From Marivita sp051251565 (GTDB lineage: Bacteria > Pseudomonadota > Alphaproteobacteria > Rhodobacterales > Rhodobacteraceae), in the NCBI RefSeq assembly GCF_051251565.1, contig NZ_JBPOFB010000014.1, forward strand, positions 1 through 64,000: 64,000 bases of DNA. The letters are read 5' to 3'. Shown one piece after another: positions 49,967 through 57,427 of the stretch. The notes beneath the pieces are model-generated. The model ran no database searches, had not been told where the DNA came from, and worked only from the letters and a program-made list of their open reading frames with translations. Every line of letters begins with the position of its first letter. Position 1 is the first letter of the stretch. The position numbers were made by a program, and so were the translations under genes.

Positions 49967-50908
49967 CTAAAACAGGCGACCAACGGCTTTGCTTTGAATG
50001 CCAGTTCTTTCATCGCGCACCAGAAACAGCGCATCCAGTCCACGTTGCTCGGCCAGCGTCGCCCCTGCATCAACCCCAAGAACCATCAGCGCAGTGGCCC
50101 ATCCATCGGCTTCGGCACAGGTCTGCGCGATTACGGTCACCGAGGCGGGCGGCGCAAGGAGCGGCGCACCACGCGAAGGGTCCATGGTATGGGACAGGCG
50201 GCGGCCCTTCACCTCGACCCAATGGCGGTAATCGCCTGATGTGGCCACAGCGGCGTTGTGCAATGCAAGAACCGAATGCGGCGCGCGGCGTGCGGGGTCA
50301 GGCGCTTCAACGGCAATGGTCCATGGCGCGCCATCAGGCCGCAAACCCACCCCGCGCATTTCACCGTCGATTCCGACCAGAGCCGCCGGAATACCGAGCG
50401 CAATCAACGTATCAGCCAGACGGTCAACCCCATATCCCTTGGCGATCCCGTTCAAATCCAGCGCAATATCGGCGGTCTTGCGAACGCGGCCGCCAGCAAC
50501 ATCAATCTCAAGCGCAGTCTCAACCCGACGACGCGCCATCGCAGCACGGATGTGCGTAGGGTCGGCTTCATCCGCACCGAAACCCCAAGCCGCCACCGCA
50601 TCACCAAGCTCCATGTCAAACGCTCCGCCAGAGGCCAGCCCTACATCGCGCCCCAGCACCAGGACATCTAGCAACCGCGCCGGGACCGCCTGCCAAACCC
50701 CGACGGGTGCCGCATTCAGGCGCATCAGGTCGCTGTCGGGTTTCCATGTGGACACCTGTGCATCCACTTCATCGACCGCAGTCTGCAAGGCCACCTGCAC
50801 AGGCTCTGGGTCAAAGCCTGTTTCCACATGAAAAAGCGCCGTCCAACGTGTGCCCATTGTGGGCCCATGCAGCGCGTGGCGTGTTGGATCAGTAGACATC
50901 TTCGACAT
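49967..50908 (-). CDS. apbE: FAD:protein FMN transferase
   Basis: A 313-residue ApbE-family enzyme; ATG 50908 is preceded by GGAGGGACG. Motifs: GPTMGTRWTALF, DAQVSTWKPDSDL, LDLNGIAKGYGVDRLADTL, IDGEMRGVGLRPDG, HTMDPSRG and the Mg2+ site C-EADGWATALMVLG. It attaches FMN through a phosphoester to Thr/Ser of exported proteins. There is no lipobox, so it may act at the membrane or in the cytoplasm as made. It overlaps the flavoprotein reductase gene by 20 bases; the likely FMN acceptor in this locus is the DUF2271 protein. Confidence 0.9.
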   Translation of the reverse strand: MSKMSTDPTRHALHGPTMGTRWTALFHVETGFDPEPVQVALQTAVDEVDAQVSTWKPDSDLMRLNAAPVGVWQAVPARLLDVLVLGRDVGLASGGAFDMELGDAVAAWGFGADEADPTHIRAAMARRRVETALEIDVAGGRVRKTADIALDLNGIAKGYGVDRLADTLIALGIPAALVGIDGEMRGVGLRPDGAPWTIAVEAPDPARRAPHSVLALHNAAVATSGDYRHWVEVKGRRLSHTMDPSRGAPLLAPPASVTVIAQTCAEADGWATALMVLGVDAGATLAEQRGLDALFLVRDERTGIQSKAVGRLF

Positions 50909-53096
50909 AACGTCCCTCCGCCCTCAAAGCCTGTGGCGTCAAACCCATCGGTTTCAGAATATCAGCCAGCGCATCTGTTACACCGGCCGCCATGCCGCGC
51001 CCGCCGCAGACCATGATGCGTGCCCCGTCTCGGATCAGGCGGGCCACTTCTGCACCCTCGGCACGCAGCGTGTCCTGCACATAGCTTGGGTTGGCCGCGC
51101 GCGACACCGCGGTGTCCAGACGGGTCAGACGACCCTCCGCCTGCCAATCCGACAGGTCTTGCCCGTAGAGAAAGTCATTCTCTGGATGACGCATGCCAAA
51201 AAACAGGTGAATCGGACGATGCCGTTTGTTGTCCCGTATGAACCCCGCCAATGGGCCGATACCCGTGCCGGCACCGATCAGTATCAGAGGCGCACGGCCC
51301 TTGCCCGGTTTGAAGCCAGGATTGCGCCGGATATATCCATTGGCTGTATCGCCCGGGGCAAGCTGGGTCAGTTGCGCAGAACACAGCCCGCTTGGCTGGC
51401 GCTTCACAACGATCTCGACGAACCCGTCGCGCCGGTCAGAAGCCAGCGAATAGAGCCGAGGGATTGCGGAGCCCTCCGGCACGATGCCAATCAGGTCACC
51501 TGCCTCGAACTTGGCAAAGCCCTGCCCTGTGAGTTTTTGCCAAAGTGAAACACGCGGCAAGGCAAAGCGCAGGATTGCGGTAGGTGCTTGCATTTCCGCC
51601 CCGTAGTCGCGGCGCGAAATCAAGGTCAGCGTCTCAGTTGCAGGCACAACGGGTTGGTGCGCCAGTTCGAGGTCAATGCCAAGAGCCTGACCCAGCAGAC
51701 GCCCCCAACGCGCGAAATCCTGTGGCGACTGGCGGTCAATCGTGTCGAAGGGCAAGAGCATGTCCCAACCCTGCGTTTCAGCCATTGCCGCGACCCTTTG
51801 AGCGTAGCCGCAATACTCCGGATAGCTGCGATCGCCAAATCCGAGCACTGTAATCGGTACCGTCGGCACGGGTGCCAAAGCTTTCAGGCGATCAAGGAAC
51901 CCTTTGGCGGTTTCCGGCGCGTCGCCGTCACCATAAGTTGCCGCAAGGATCACAAACCGCTGTGCCTTGGCGTGGTGCGCCAGATCAAACCCGGACATTG
52001 GCCCGACATGGACTGTTTGCCCCGCCGCACTCAGTGCCTGATGAAGCGTCGCCGCAAAGCCCCAAGTGCTGCCCCCTTCGCTGCCAACCAGCAGGATCGT
52101 TTCGGCCTTGGCGGCCGGCAGGTTGCCGGGAATGCGCGGTCTGCTGCGTCGTCCTGCCAGCCAGACAAGGACACCCGTGACCCCCAACACTGGTACGCCC
52201 AGTGCCATCAGTCCTAGGAGGATCCCAAGAAAGGCCGCCCCCTGACCGGTATGCAGCATGTAGATCGTTTCCGACACATTTTCCCAACCGGTCAGATCGG
52301 TCCAGCCCAACGCCGCACCTGTCCCCTGATCCAGATATCCTGTGCCCTGATCCGTCTTCAGGGTGAAGACGTCGCTGGCATCGCCCGGATAGGGAAAGTT
52401 CAGTTCGCGCAGTTCGGCCACAGGGGTCTGTCCCAGCAGGTCGATGGACACGATCGAAAAGCCTGTCTCACCGCTGACAGCGTTCAGAAAGGCTGGTGCG
52501 GATGCCGCGATGGGAAGCAGGTCGAAGGTCGAGGCCGACATCCAAAGCGCCGTCATCGACGACAAGGCAAGGCCCAGAATCGCGACGCGCGCAATCTCCA
52601 CATGCAACCTGCCAGACAATGGGCCACGCAAAGGTGAGAACCAGCGCTGCCAGCCACCGGCACGGCGCGCAACAAGGACAGACCCCGAAACGGAAAGGAT
52701 CATCATCGCCGCCGCACCAAGGGCCATTGCGATCCGTCCGCCATCACCCAGAAAAAGCGACCGGTGCAGGTTGGTCAGCCATCGCTCGACCTGATTGGGG
52801 TCGGCAGACCCAACGCCTTCGCCCGTCGCAGGATCAATCACCGCCGCCCCCGGTGTGCCATCGACAAACCAGTAGGCTGTGATCTGACCTGACGGAGACC
52901 GCCGGATCTGTTCGACCCCTGGATAGGCGGTCTGGATGCGAGCCGCGAGCGTTGCCACTCTCATCTCGGATTGAGCTTGCGGCGCGGTCAGGCGCTCTGC
53001 CGCCGGAAAGACCGAAAGAGCGGCCCCACTGAGGGTCAGGACAATGAGAAGGGCTGCGGCCAGAAGACCCGGCCAACGGTGCAAAGCGCGGATCAT
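50889..53096 (-). CDS. PepSY-TM / flavodoxin / ferredoxin-reductase fusion (SiR-FP-like)
   Basis: A 735-residue membrane flavoprotein. PepSY-associated region (1-320) with helices at about 8-30, 130-150, 170-190 and 290-315 and the periplasmic PepSY units. A flavodoxin-like FMN domain follows (about 335-475: GSEGGSTWGFAATLHQAL, ATYGDGDAPETAKGFLD, GFGDRSYPEYCGYA). The FAD/NADPH module comes last (about 485-735: RLYSLASDRRDGFVEIVVK, IGAGTGIGPLAGFIRD, FFGMRHPENDFLY). It should pass electrons from cytoplasmic NADPH across the inner membrane to flavin or heme proteins in the periplasm. AAGGAG lies before the ATG. Confidence 0.88.
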   Translation of the reverse strand: MIRALHRWPGLLAAALLIVLTLSGAALSVFPAAERLTAPQAQSEMRVATLAARIQTAYPGVEQIRRSPSGQITAYWFVDGTPGAAVIDPATGEGVGSADPNQVERWLTNLHRSLFLGDGGRIAMALGAAAMMILSVSGSVLVARRAGGWQRWFSPLRGPLSGRLHVEIARVAILGLALSSMTALWMSASTFDLLPIAASAPAFLNAVSGETGFSIVSIDLLGQTPVAELRELNFPYPGDASDVFTLKTDQGTGYLDQGTGAALGWTDLTGWENVSETIYMLHTGQGAAFLGILLGLMALGVPVLGVTGVLVWLAGRRSRPRIPGNLPAAKAETILLVGSEGGSTWGFAATLHQALSAAGQTVHVGPMSGFDLAHHAKAQRFVILAATYGDGDAPETAKGFLDRLKALAPVPTVPITVLGFGDRSYPEYCGYAQRVAAMAETQGWDMLLPFDTIDRQSPQDFARWGRLLGQALGIDLELAHQPVVPATETLTLISRRDYGAEMQAPTAILRFALPRVSLWQKLTGQGFAKFEAGDLIGIVPEGSAIPRLYSLASDRRDGFVEIVVKRQPSGLCSAQLTQLAPGDTANGYIRRNPGFKPGKGRAPLILIGAGTGIGPLAGFIRDNKRHRPIHLFFGMRHPENDFLYGQDLSDWQAEGRLTRLDTAVSRAANPSYVQDTLRAEGAEVARLIRDGARIMVCGGRGMAAGVTDALADILKPMGLTPQALRAEGRYVEDVY

Positions 53097-53108
53097 CGCC
53101 GGGCCTCC

Positions 53109-53579
53109 TTACATGTCGTAGGTGAAATCAGCGATGTAGCGGCGCCCTGTGATCGGCGTGCCTGCACCGCCTGTCGTCAGGGGCACCGCGACCTAGTTCG
53201 GGCCGTCGCGCATGTCCTCGACGGCGGCGTCGATATGAAGAGTATAGCCCGCATCAAACAGCGCATCAGCCAGATCAAGCGTGATTTCAAGCGTCCGTCC
53301 GGCCCCGACACTGGCCCCGGTGATCCCATTGATTTGTGCGGTGTCACCGGCGGTGGCCCGGTACCACTCGCTCAGGTGTTCATAGTATTTCGACTTGCCG
53401 CCAGCCATCCAGAGGCTGCCAGCGTAGGCCCCCGCGGCATCAGTGACATAAAGCGCAAGATAGGCCCCATCGCCTCCGTAATTGTTCATCGTCGTGGTCA
53501 AGGTCACCGGACGCGCCATTGCGAGTCCGGGGAGCGTGAGCGCCGTGGTCAGCGCCAGTGTTGCAAGAAGTGATTTCAT
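53109..53579 (-). pseudogene. DUF2271 periplasmic protein with an in-frame amber codon
   Basis: From ATG 53579 it has a Sec signal (cleavage at AMA-RP) and a DUF2271 domain. WYRATAGDTAQING and a TGAS tetrad at 87-90 (NGITGASVGAG) resemble the flavinylation motif [ST]-GA-[ST]. TAG at 53193-53195 ends translation after RDGPN. Beyond it the frame continues unbroken as VAVPLTTGGAGTPITGRRYI then ADFTYDM and TAA at 53109, clearly the natural C-terminus. Either a recent nonsense mutation (GAG or CAG to TAG), a suppressed codon, or a sequencing error. The truncated form lacks only 33 of about 156 residues. Confidence 0.75.
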
Positions 53580-53623
53580 GGGGAATGTGCCTTTCTAAGG
53601 ACATGGGAATGTAAGGATAAGCG

Positions 53624-53989
53624 TCAATTCATTTGAACGACTGGCGGAGTGCCATTGCCGAACAGGCCATTGTGCGGCGGAGGGGTGGTGCCTGCGGGTG
53701 CTGCATTGCGGGCGCTGTTGCCGCAATCATCGTCATCATCTTCATCTTCATCGTCGTCGCAGTCATCTTCATCGTCGTCGTCTTCATACCGCGCGCCATT
53801 GTGATATTCGCGGTCGTCATCATCATCGCTGCTGGCAAAAATCAGCGGCATGGCGTCCTGATCGGCTTCGAGAACTGCTGCGAAAGATAGAAATTCGCTA
53901 TTGCTTGTGCGCATCGCGCTCCAGGCCGGTGCGGTGATGGCTGCGGACAGCGCGGTTGTTGCTGCAAGAAGGGCGAGTGTCTTTTTCAT
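53624..53989 (-). CDS. Secreted acidic Asp-rich protein
   Basis: A 121-residue protein from ATG 53989 (GGAGA upstream; ATG 53995 also possible). Signal peptide ends near WSA-MR. The mature front (SNSEFLSFAAVLEADQDAMP) precedes a long Asp/Glu stretch (about 70-105), two Cys within it (DEDDCDDDED, DDDCGNS) and a Pro-rich tail. The acid tract could bind Ca2+ or other metals. I know no family. It lies between the DUF2271 and cytochrome genes, downstream of tandem repeats that look like response-regulator sites. Confidence 0.65.
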   Translation of the reverse strand: MKKTLALLAATTALSAAITAPAWSAMRTSNSEFLSFAAVLEADQDAMPLIFASSDDDDDREYHNGARYEDDDDEDDCDDDEDEDDDDDCGNSARNAAPAGTTPPPHNGLFGNGTPPVVQMN

Positions 53990-54033
53990 GGTCATGTCTC
54001 CGTTTGTGTGCTGAGAACAATCTGGAGACACCA

Positions 54034-54055
54034 CCTGAGGTCTTCCTGACGTGAC
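54034..54055 (+). promoter_or_regulatory. Tandem CCTGA-N6-CCTGA repeat
   Basis: CCTGAGGTCTT then CCTGACGTGAC: two half-sites in direct repeat with 11-bp period, the geometry bound by OmpR-type regulators. The same arrangement recurs at 55163-55184. Confidence 0.5.
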
Positions 54056-54067
54056 ACGGTTTTTTGC

Positions 54068-54100
54068 TTCAGCTTGCCGTCAGAAAGACGTCAGAACGAC
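54068..54100 (-). promoter_or_regulatory. Three tandem 11-bp repeats (TCTGA-type) before the acidic protein gene
   Basis: CTTCAGCTTGC, CGTCAGAAAGA and CGTCAGAACGA stand head to tail in exact 11-bp phase. On the minus strand the half-sites read TCTGA, TCTGA, GCTGA, pointing toward the gene at 53989. The spacing fits tandem binding of the nearby OmpR-type regulator. Confidence 0.5.
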
Positions 54101-54177
54101 GCCGGAAAGAAAAAAGGCCCCACCGAAGATGGCGGGGCCAGGGAAGCGTCGAAGGGACATTCGACGCGGGGGAACGT

Positions 54178-54837
54178 TCAGGAGATATCGCCGGGCTCTG
54201 GCGCGCGCTTGTCACCGGTGACCATGGACCGTGCGAGGTTTTCCTTGTGGTGGAAAGAGGTCAGCACAACTCCGCCGACATGGACTGCAATCAACAAAAG
54301 CATGAGGTTGGCCAGCACCTCATGTGCCTCTTCGACGGCTTCCGACCCGCCTCCGCCATACCCTTCGTCGACGCCATCGGCATAGGCCGGAGAGACAATC
54401 TGTGGCAGGTCAGGCAGCATCGCAATGCGGTCCTCATCTTCGAGCAGCCACCCCGTAAAGGCGGTGCCGGCCAGTGTCAGGAGCAAGGCAACGGTCATTG
54501 CGGCACCCGCAGGGTTGTGGCCAAGATACCGATGCTCCTGGCCGCGTACGACATCCCCGATATAGCTGACCGTTTCTGACGGCCCTCGCAGGAATTGTGC
54601 AAAACGGGCATATTTGCTGCCAGCAAAGCCCCAGATCACCCGGAACGCAATCAGTCCGGCGACAATGTAACCCGCGATCTCGTGCACCGTGCCAAGCTCC
54701 TCGGCGCTCAGATAGGCCACGACAAACGTAACAACCAAGCTCCAGTGAAAGACCCGGACCAGAGGATCCCAGACACGAACCTTGGCTATAGATCTTTGCG
54801 CGGCAGAAGGCGCATCATGTGCAGAGGTCTCAGTCAT
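54178..54837 (-). CDS. Cytochrome b561-type membrane subunit
   Basis: A 219-residue protein from ATG 54837 (ATG 54846 also possible), overlapping the PepSY gene stop. KVRVWDPLVRVFHWSLVVTF gives the first helix with heme His. Others are TVHEIAGYIVAGLIAFRVIWGF, MTVALLLTLAGTAFTGWLL and EEAHEVLANLMLLLIAVHVGGV with further His pairs. This is the four-helix CybB/YdhU-type diheme cytochrome b. It carries electrons between quinol and periplasmic partners; here most likely linked to the PepSY and DUF2271 proteins. Confidence 0.85.
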   Translation of the reverse strand: MTETSAHDAPSAAQRSIAKVRVWDPLVRVFHWSLVVTFVVAYLSAEELGTVHEIAGYIVAGLIAFRVIWGFAGSKYARFAQFLRGPSETVSYIGDVVRGQEHRYLGHNPAGAAMTVALLLTLAGTAFTGWLLEDEDRIAMLPDLPQIVSPAYADGVDEGYGGGGSEAVEEAHEVLANLMLLLIAVHVGGVVLTSFHHKENLARSMVTGDKRAPEPGDIS

Positions 54838-55114
54838 CGTCGTCATCCTCGTATTCAAATTCGATCATTTGAAGGGTCTGCGGATGAACGGTTACTTCGA
54901 TCCGGCGCCCCTGTGCATCGCGGCCATCAATTTCGTAACAGCCATCATCGATCTTGATCCGACGCACGGTCCAACCGTTGTCCAGTGCCATCTGCGCCAC
55001 CGCTTCGCGTGGCTGCCAGTCGGCCATGGGGACAAAACAGTCATCATCGTCGGCAATCGCAGCGCCCGCTGAAAGAGTCGCGAAAACTGCGAGCATTGTC
55101 AGTGTCTTCTTCAT
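54830..55114 (-). CDS. Periplasmic PepSY-domain protein
   Basis: A 94-residue protein. Signal peptide (cleavage near AIA-DD), then a single PepSY unit (WQPREAVAQMALDNGWTVRR, CYEIDGRDAQGRRIEVTVHP) and an acidic end (EYEDDDDD). Two Cys (DDDDCFV and DGCYEI) may form a disulfide. PepSY-domain proteins of this size commonly accompany cytochrome b561 genes and two-component systems of this kind. First gene of the minus-strand redox operon. Confidence 0.8.
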   Translation of the reverse strand: MKKTLTMLAVFATLSAGAAIADDDDCFVPMADWQPREAVAQMALDNGWTVRRIKIDDGCYEIDGRDAQGRRIEVTVHPQTLQMIEFEYEDDDDD

Positions 55115-55162
55115 GCGGCAAACTCCGGATTGCGGCCAACTTCACCAGACCATGCGCCAGCA

Positions 55163-55184
55163 ACCTGACAGGTTCCTGAAGCTC
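55163..55184 (+). promoter_or_regulatory. Tandem CCTGA-N6-CCTGA repeat in the divergent gap
   Basis: CCTGACAGGTT then CCTGAAGCTCA, same spacing and orientation as 54034-54055. It lies between the PepSY gene and the response-regulator gene; candidate binding site for that regulator. Confidence 0.5.
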
Positions 55185-55189
55185 ACGGG

Positions 55190-55203
55190 CTGATCTGCGT
55201 CAG
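55190..55203. promoter_or_regulatory. Crp/Fnr-type palindrome CTGAT-CTGC-GTCAG
   Basis: Fits CTRAY-N4-RTYAR; 57 bp upstream of the response-regulator gene and 76 bp upstream of the PepSY gene. Confidence 0.5.
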
Positions 55204-55259
55204 CCTCGCGTAAGCTGGAGTGTTCAAGACGGCATGAGACCCAAAGGAGCCCGACACCC

Positions 55260-55919
55260 ATGCGTATCCTGCTTATCGAGGATGACACCGTTCTGGGAGA
55301 AGCCGTGCGCGACCAGATCGCCGCCGACGGCCACTCCGTGGACTGGGTCACACGGCTTGACGCGGCGGGGGATGCAATGGCGGTTGCCGCCTATGATCTG
55401 CTGCTGCTTGACCTCATGCTACCCGATGGTCGCGGCATTGGCTTTCTGAAGACGATCAGAAATCTGAGGGACGTGACGCCGGTGATCATCCTGACTGCCC
55501 TTGACCAGATTTCAGACCGGATCGAAGGGTTGAATGCGGGGGCTGACGATTATCTGGTCAAACCGTTCGACCTGTCGGAACTCATCGCCCGGATCGGATC
55601 GGTCGCGCGCAGGTATAGCGGCAATCCAAACCCGATCATCACCCATGGCGCGTTGGACATAGACCTTGCCTCGCGCCGCATCCACCGGGACGGAAAAGCA
55701 GTCCAGCTGACCGCGCGCGAATGGGCGCTGTTCGATGCGTTTCTGGCGCGTCCCGGTCAGCTGCTGTCGAAAACACAGCTTGAAGACAAGCTCTATGCCC
55801 ACGGGGCCGAAATCGAAAGCAACACAATCGAAGTCCATGTTAGCCGCCTGCGCAAGAAACTTGGGGCTGACGTGATCCAGACCGAACGCGGCATGGGCTA
55901 TCGTCTGGGCCCTTCATGA
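55260..55919 (+). CDS. OmpR/PhoB-type response regulator (QseB/PmrA-like)
   Basis: A 219-residue protein. Receiver domain with ED-D at 7-9, phospho-acceptor Asp51 (LLLLDLMLPDG), switch Thr79 and Lys101 (YLVKPFDL). A winged-helix DNA-binding domain follows (about 125-217: LTAREWALFDAFLARPGQLL, ESNTIEVHVSRLRKKLG, TERGMGYRLG). It overlaps the kinase gene by four bases and is divergent from the PepSY/cytochrome operon. The tandem 11-bp repeats at 54034, 54068 and 55163 are its likely targets. Confidence 0.9.
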   Translation: MRILLIEDDTVLGEAVRDQIAADGHSVDWVTRLDAAGDAMAVAAYDLLLLDLMLPDGRGIGFLKTIRNLRDVTPVIILTALDQISDRIEGLNAGADDYLVKPFDLSELIARIGSVARRYSGNPNPIITHGALDIDLASRRIHRDGKAVQLTAREWALFDAFLARPGQLLSKTQLEDKLYAHGAEIESNTIEVHVSRLRKKLGADVIQTERGMGYRLGPS

Positions 55920-57256
55920 GACTGCCACGGAGCCTCCAGGCCCGTTTGGGGCTGTCCTTGGGTATCGGGCTGACGCTTCTGTGGATCGGGACAGCCACAG
56001 TAACGGCATTAAACCTGCGCCACGAAATGGACGAGATCTTCGACTCCGCCCTTCAGGAAACGGCGCAGCGCCTTCTTCCACTTGCCGTACAAGAGATTGT
56101 CGGCCGCGAAGATGACGGTGTGAGCCAACGCCTTGGCGCAATCCGCGAACATACCGAGTTTTTTACTTACATCGTACGGGACTCGCAGGGGCGCATCCTG
56201 CTGCAATCGCATGCCGCCGATCCGGAAATATTTCCTTCCTATGACGGAACGGGCTTCCGTCAGACCGCAACCCACAGGCTTTACAACGAGGACGCCTTGC
56301 AGGGCAGTGTGCGCATTTCGGTGGCCGAACTGCTGGACCACCGCGCCACGGTCGCACGGGAAATCCAGATGGGGCTGGGCCTGCCGCTTCTGGTCGTGAT
56401 CCCCCTGGCTCTCCTCGCCATTTTCCTTGCCGTGCGGGCCAGCTTTGGTCCTGTGCGGCGTTTCCGCGAAGGGCTTGATGCACGCGATGCACGCGACCTG
56501 TCGCCCGTTCGGGTAGATGACATCCCACTGGAAATTGCCCCTGTCGCAGCAACTCTGAATGAACTTTTGGGCCGCCTGAAGGGCGTATTCGACGCCGAAC
56601 GCAGCTTTGCCGCCAATGCCGCACATGAATTGCGAACACCCCTCGCCGGAGCCATCGCGCAGGCGCAGCGGCTTCAGTCAGAAACTGGTGACGCGGCTGC
56701 GGCTGCGCGAGCGGCTGACATCGAGTCCACTCTAAAGAGGCTCACGCGCCTGTCGGAACGCCTGATGCAACTTGCCCGCGCCGAAGGAGGCCGCCTACGG
56801 CTGGACGAAACCTCGGATCTGCGCGGCATTGCGCGGATTATTGTGAACGGGATAGAGCGCACCATATCGCCGGGCCGCATCGTGCTGACGCTTCCCGACG
56901 GACCGGTCGTTTCAGATCTGGACCCGGATGCCTTTGGTATCCTGTGTGGCAACCTGATCGAAAATGCGATCCGGCATGGCGCGGAAACAGCACCCATTGA
57001 CGTTTCGCTGTCACCAGATGGCACATTGCGCGTGGCAAACGCAGGGCCCGTCGTGCCGCAAGAGAAACTGGAGAACCTGACCACCCGTTTTGAACGTGCA
57101 GGTCCGAACACCACCGGAAGCGGCCTTGGCCTTGCGATTGTTGCGGCGATTGCGGAACGGATCGGAAGTCCACTCATCCTCAATTCCCCTCGCGCGGGCA
57201 ATAAGGATGGTTTCGAAGTGTGCATCAAGCTTCCGAAGGCTGGTTCGAGCCGTTAG
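55916..57256 (+). CDS. Sensor histidine kinase of the redox operon (QseC-like)
   Basis: A 446-residue kinase. Helix 1 (LGLSLGIGLTLLWIGTATVTAL), a periplasmic sensor (about 35-150), helix 2 (LGLPLLVVIPLALLAIFLAV) and a HAMP-like linker come first. The dimer/phospho-acceptor site is NAAHELRTPLAG with His237. The ATPase domain has N box GNLIENAIRHG, and GSGLGLAIVAAIAER. It pairs with the upstream regulator. QseC/PmrB relatives sense cations, flavins or redox state; the signal here is unknown. It is convergent with the gene fragment before the ISKra4 element. Confidence 0.9.
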   Translation: MRLPRSLQARLGLSLGIGLTLLWIGTATVTALNLRHEMDEIFDSALQETAQRLLPLAVQEIVGREDDGVSQRLGAIREHTEFFTYIVRDSQGRILLQSHAADPEIFPSYDGTGFRQTATHRLYNEDALQGSVRISVAELLDHRATVAREIQMGLGLPLLVVIPLALLAIFLAVRASFGPVRRFREGLDARDARDLSPVRVDDIPLEIAPVAATLNELLGRLKGVFDAERSFAANAAHELRTPLAGAIAQAQRLQSETGDAAAAARAADIESTLKRLTRLSERLMQLARAEGGRLRLDETSDLRGIARIIVNGIERTISPGRIVLTLPDGPVVSDLDPDAFGILCGNLIENAIRHGAETAPIDVSLSPDGTLRVANAGPVVPQEKLENLTTRFERAGPNTTGSGLGLAIVAAIAERIGSPLILNSPRAGNKDGFEVCIKLPKAGSSR

Positions 57257-57259
57257 CGC

Positions 57260-57427
57260 TCAGCGATCCCGAGGTGTCCAGTCCTTCTCGGACTCAGCTT
57301 TTTGCCGCCGCAATCGCAGCGCCAAGCCTAGCGCGACGCCGACCCCGATTGCGATGGTCAGATCCGCAAACACGGTCAGCACCAGTTGTCGCGTTGCCCT
57401 TAAATCTGAGACGAGACGCTTTCGGCA
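57260..57427 (-). pseudogene. C-terminal fragment of a membrane protein cut by ISKra4
   Basis: The minus-strand frame reads RKRLVSDLRATRQLVLTVFA, DLTIAIGVGVALGLALRLRR, then a charged tail to the stop at 57260. One membrane helix is present. The upstream part ends where the ISKra4 inverted repeat starts (57428), and no continuation is seen beyond 58861. Family unknown. Confidence 0.5.
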
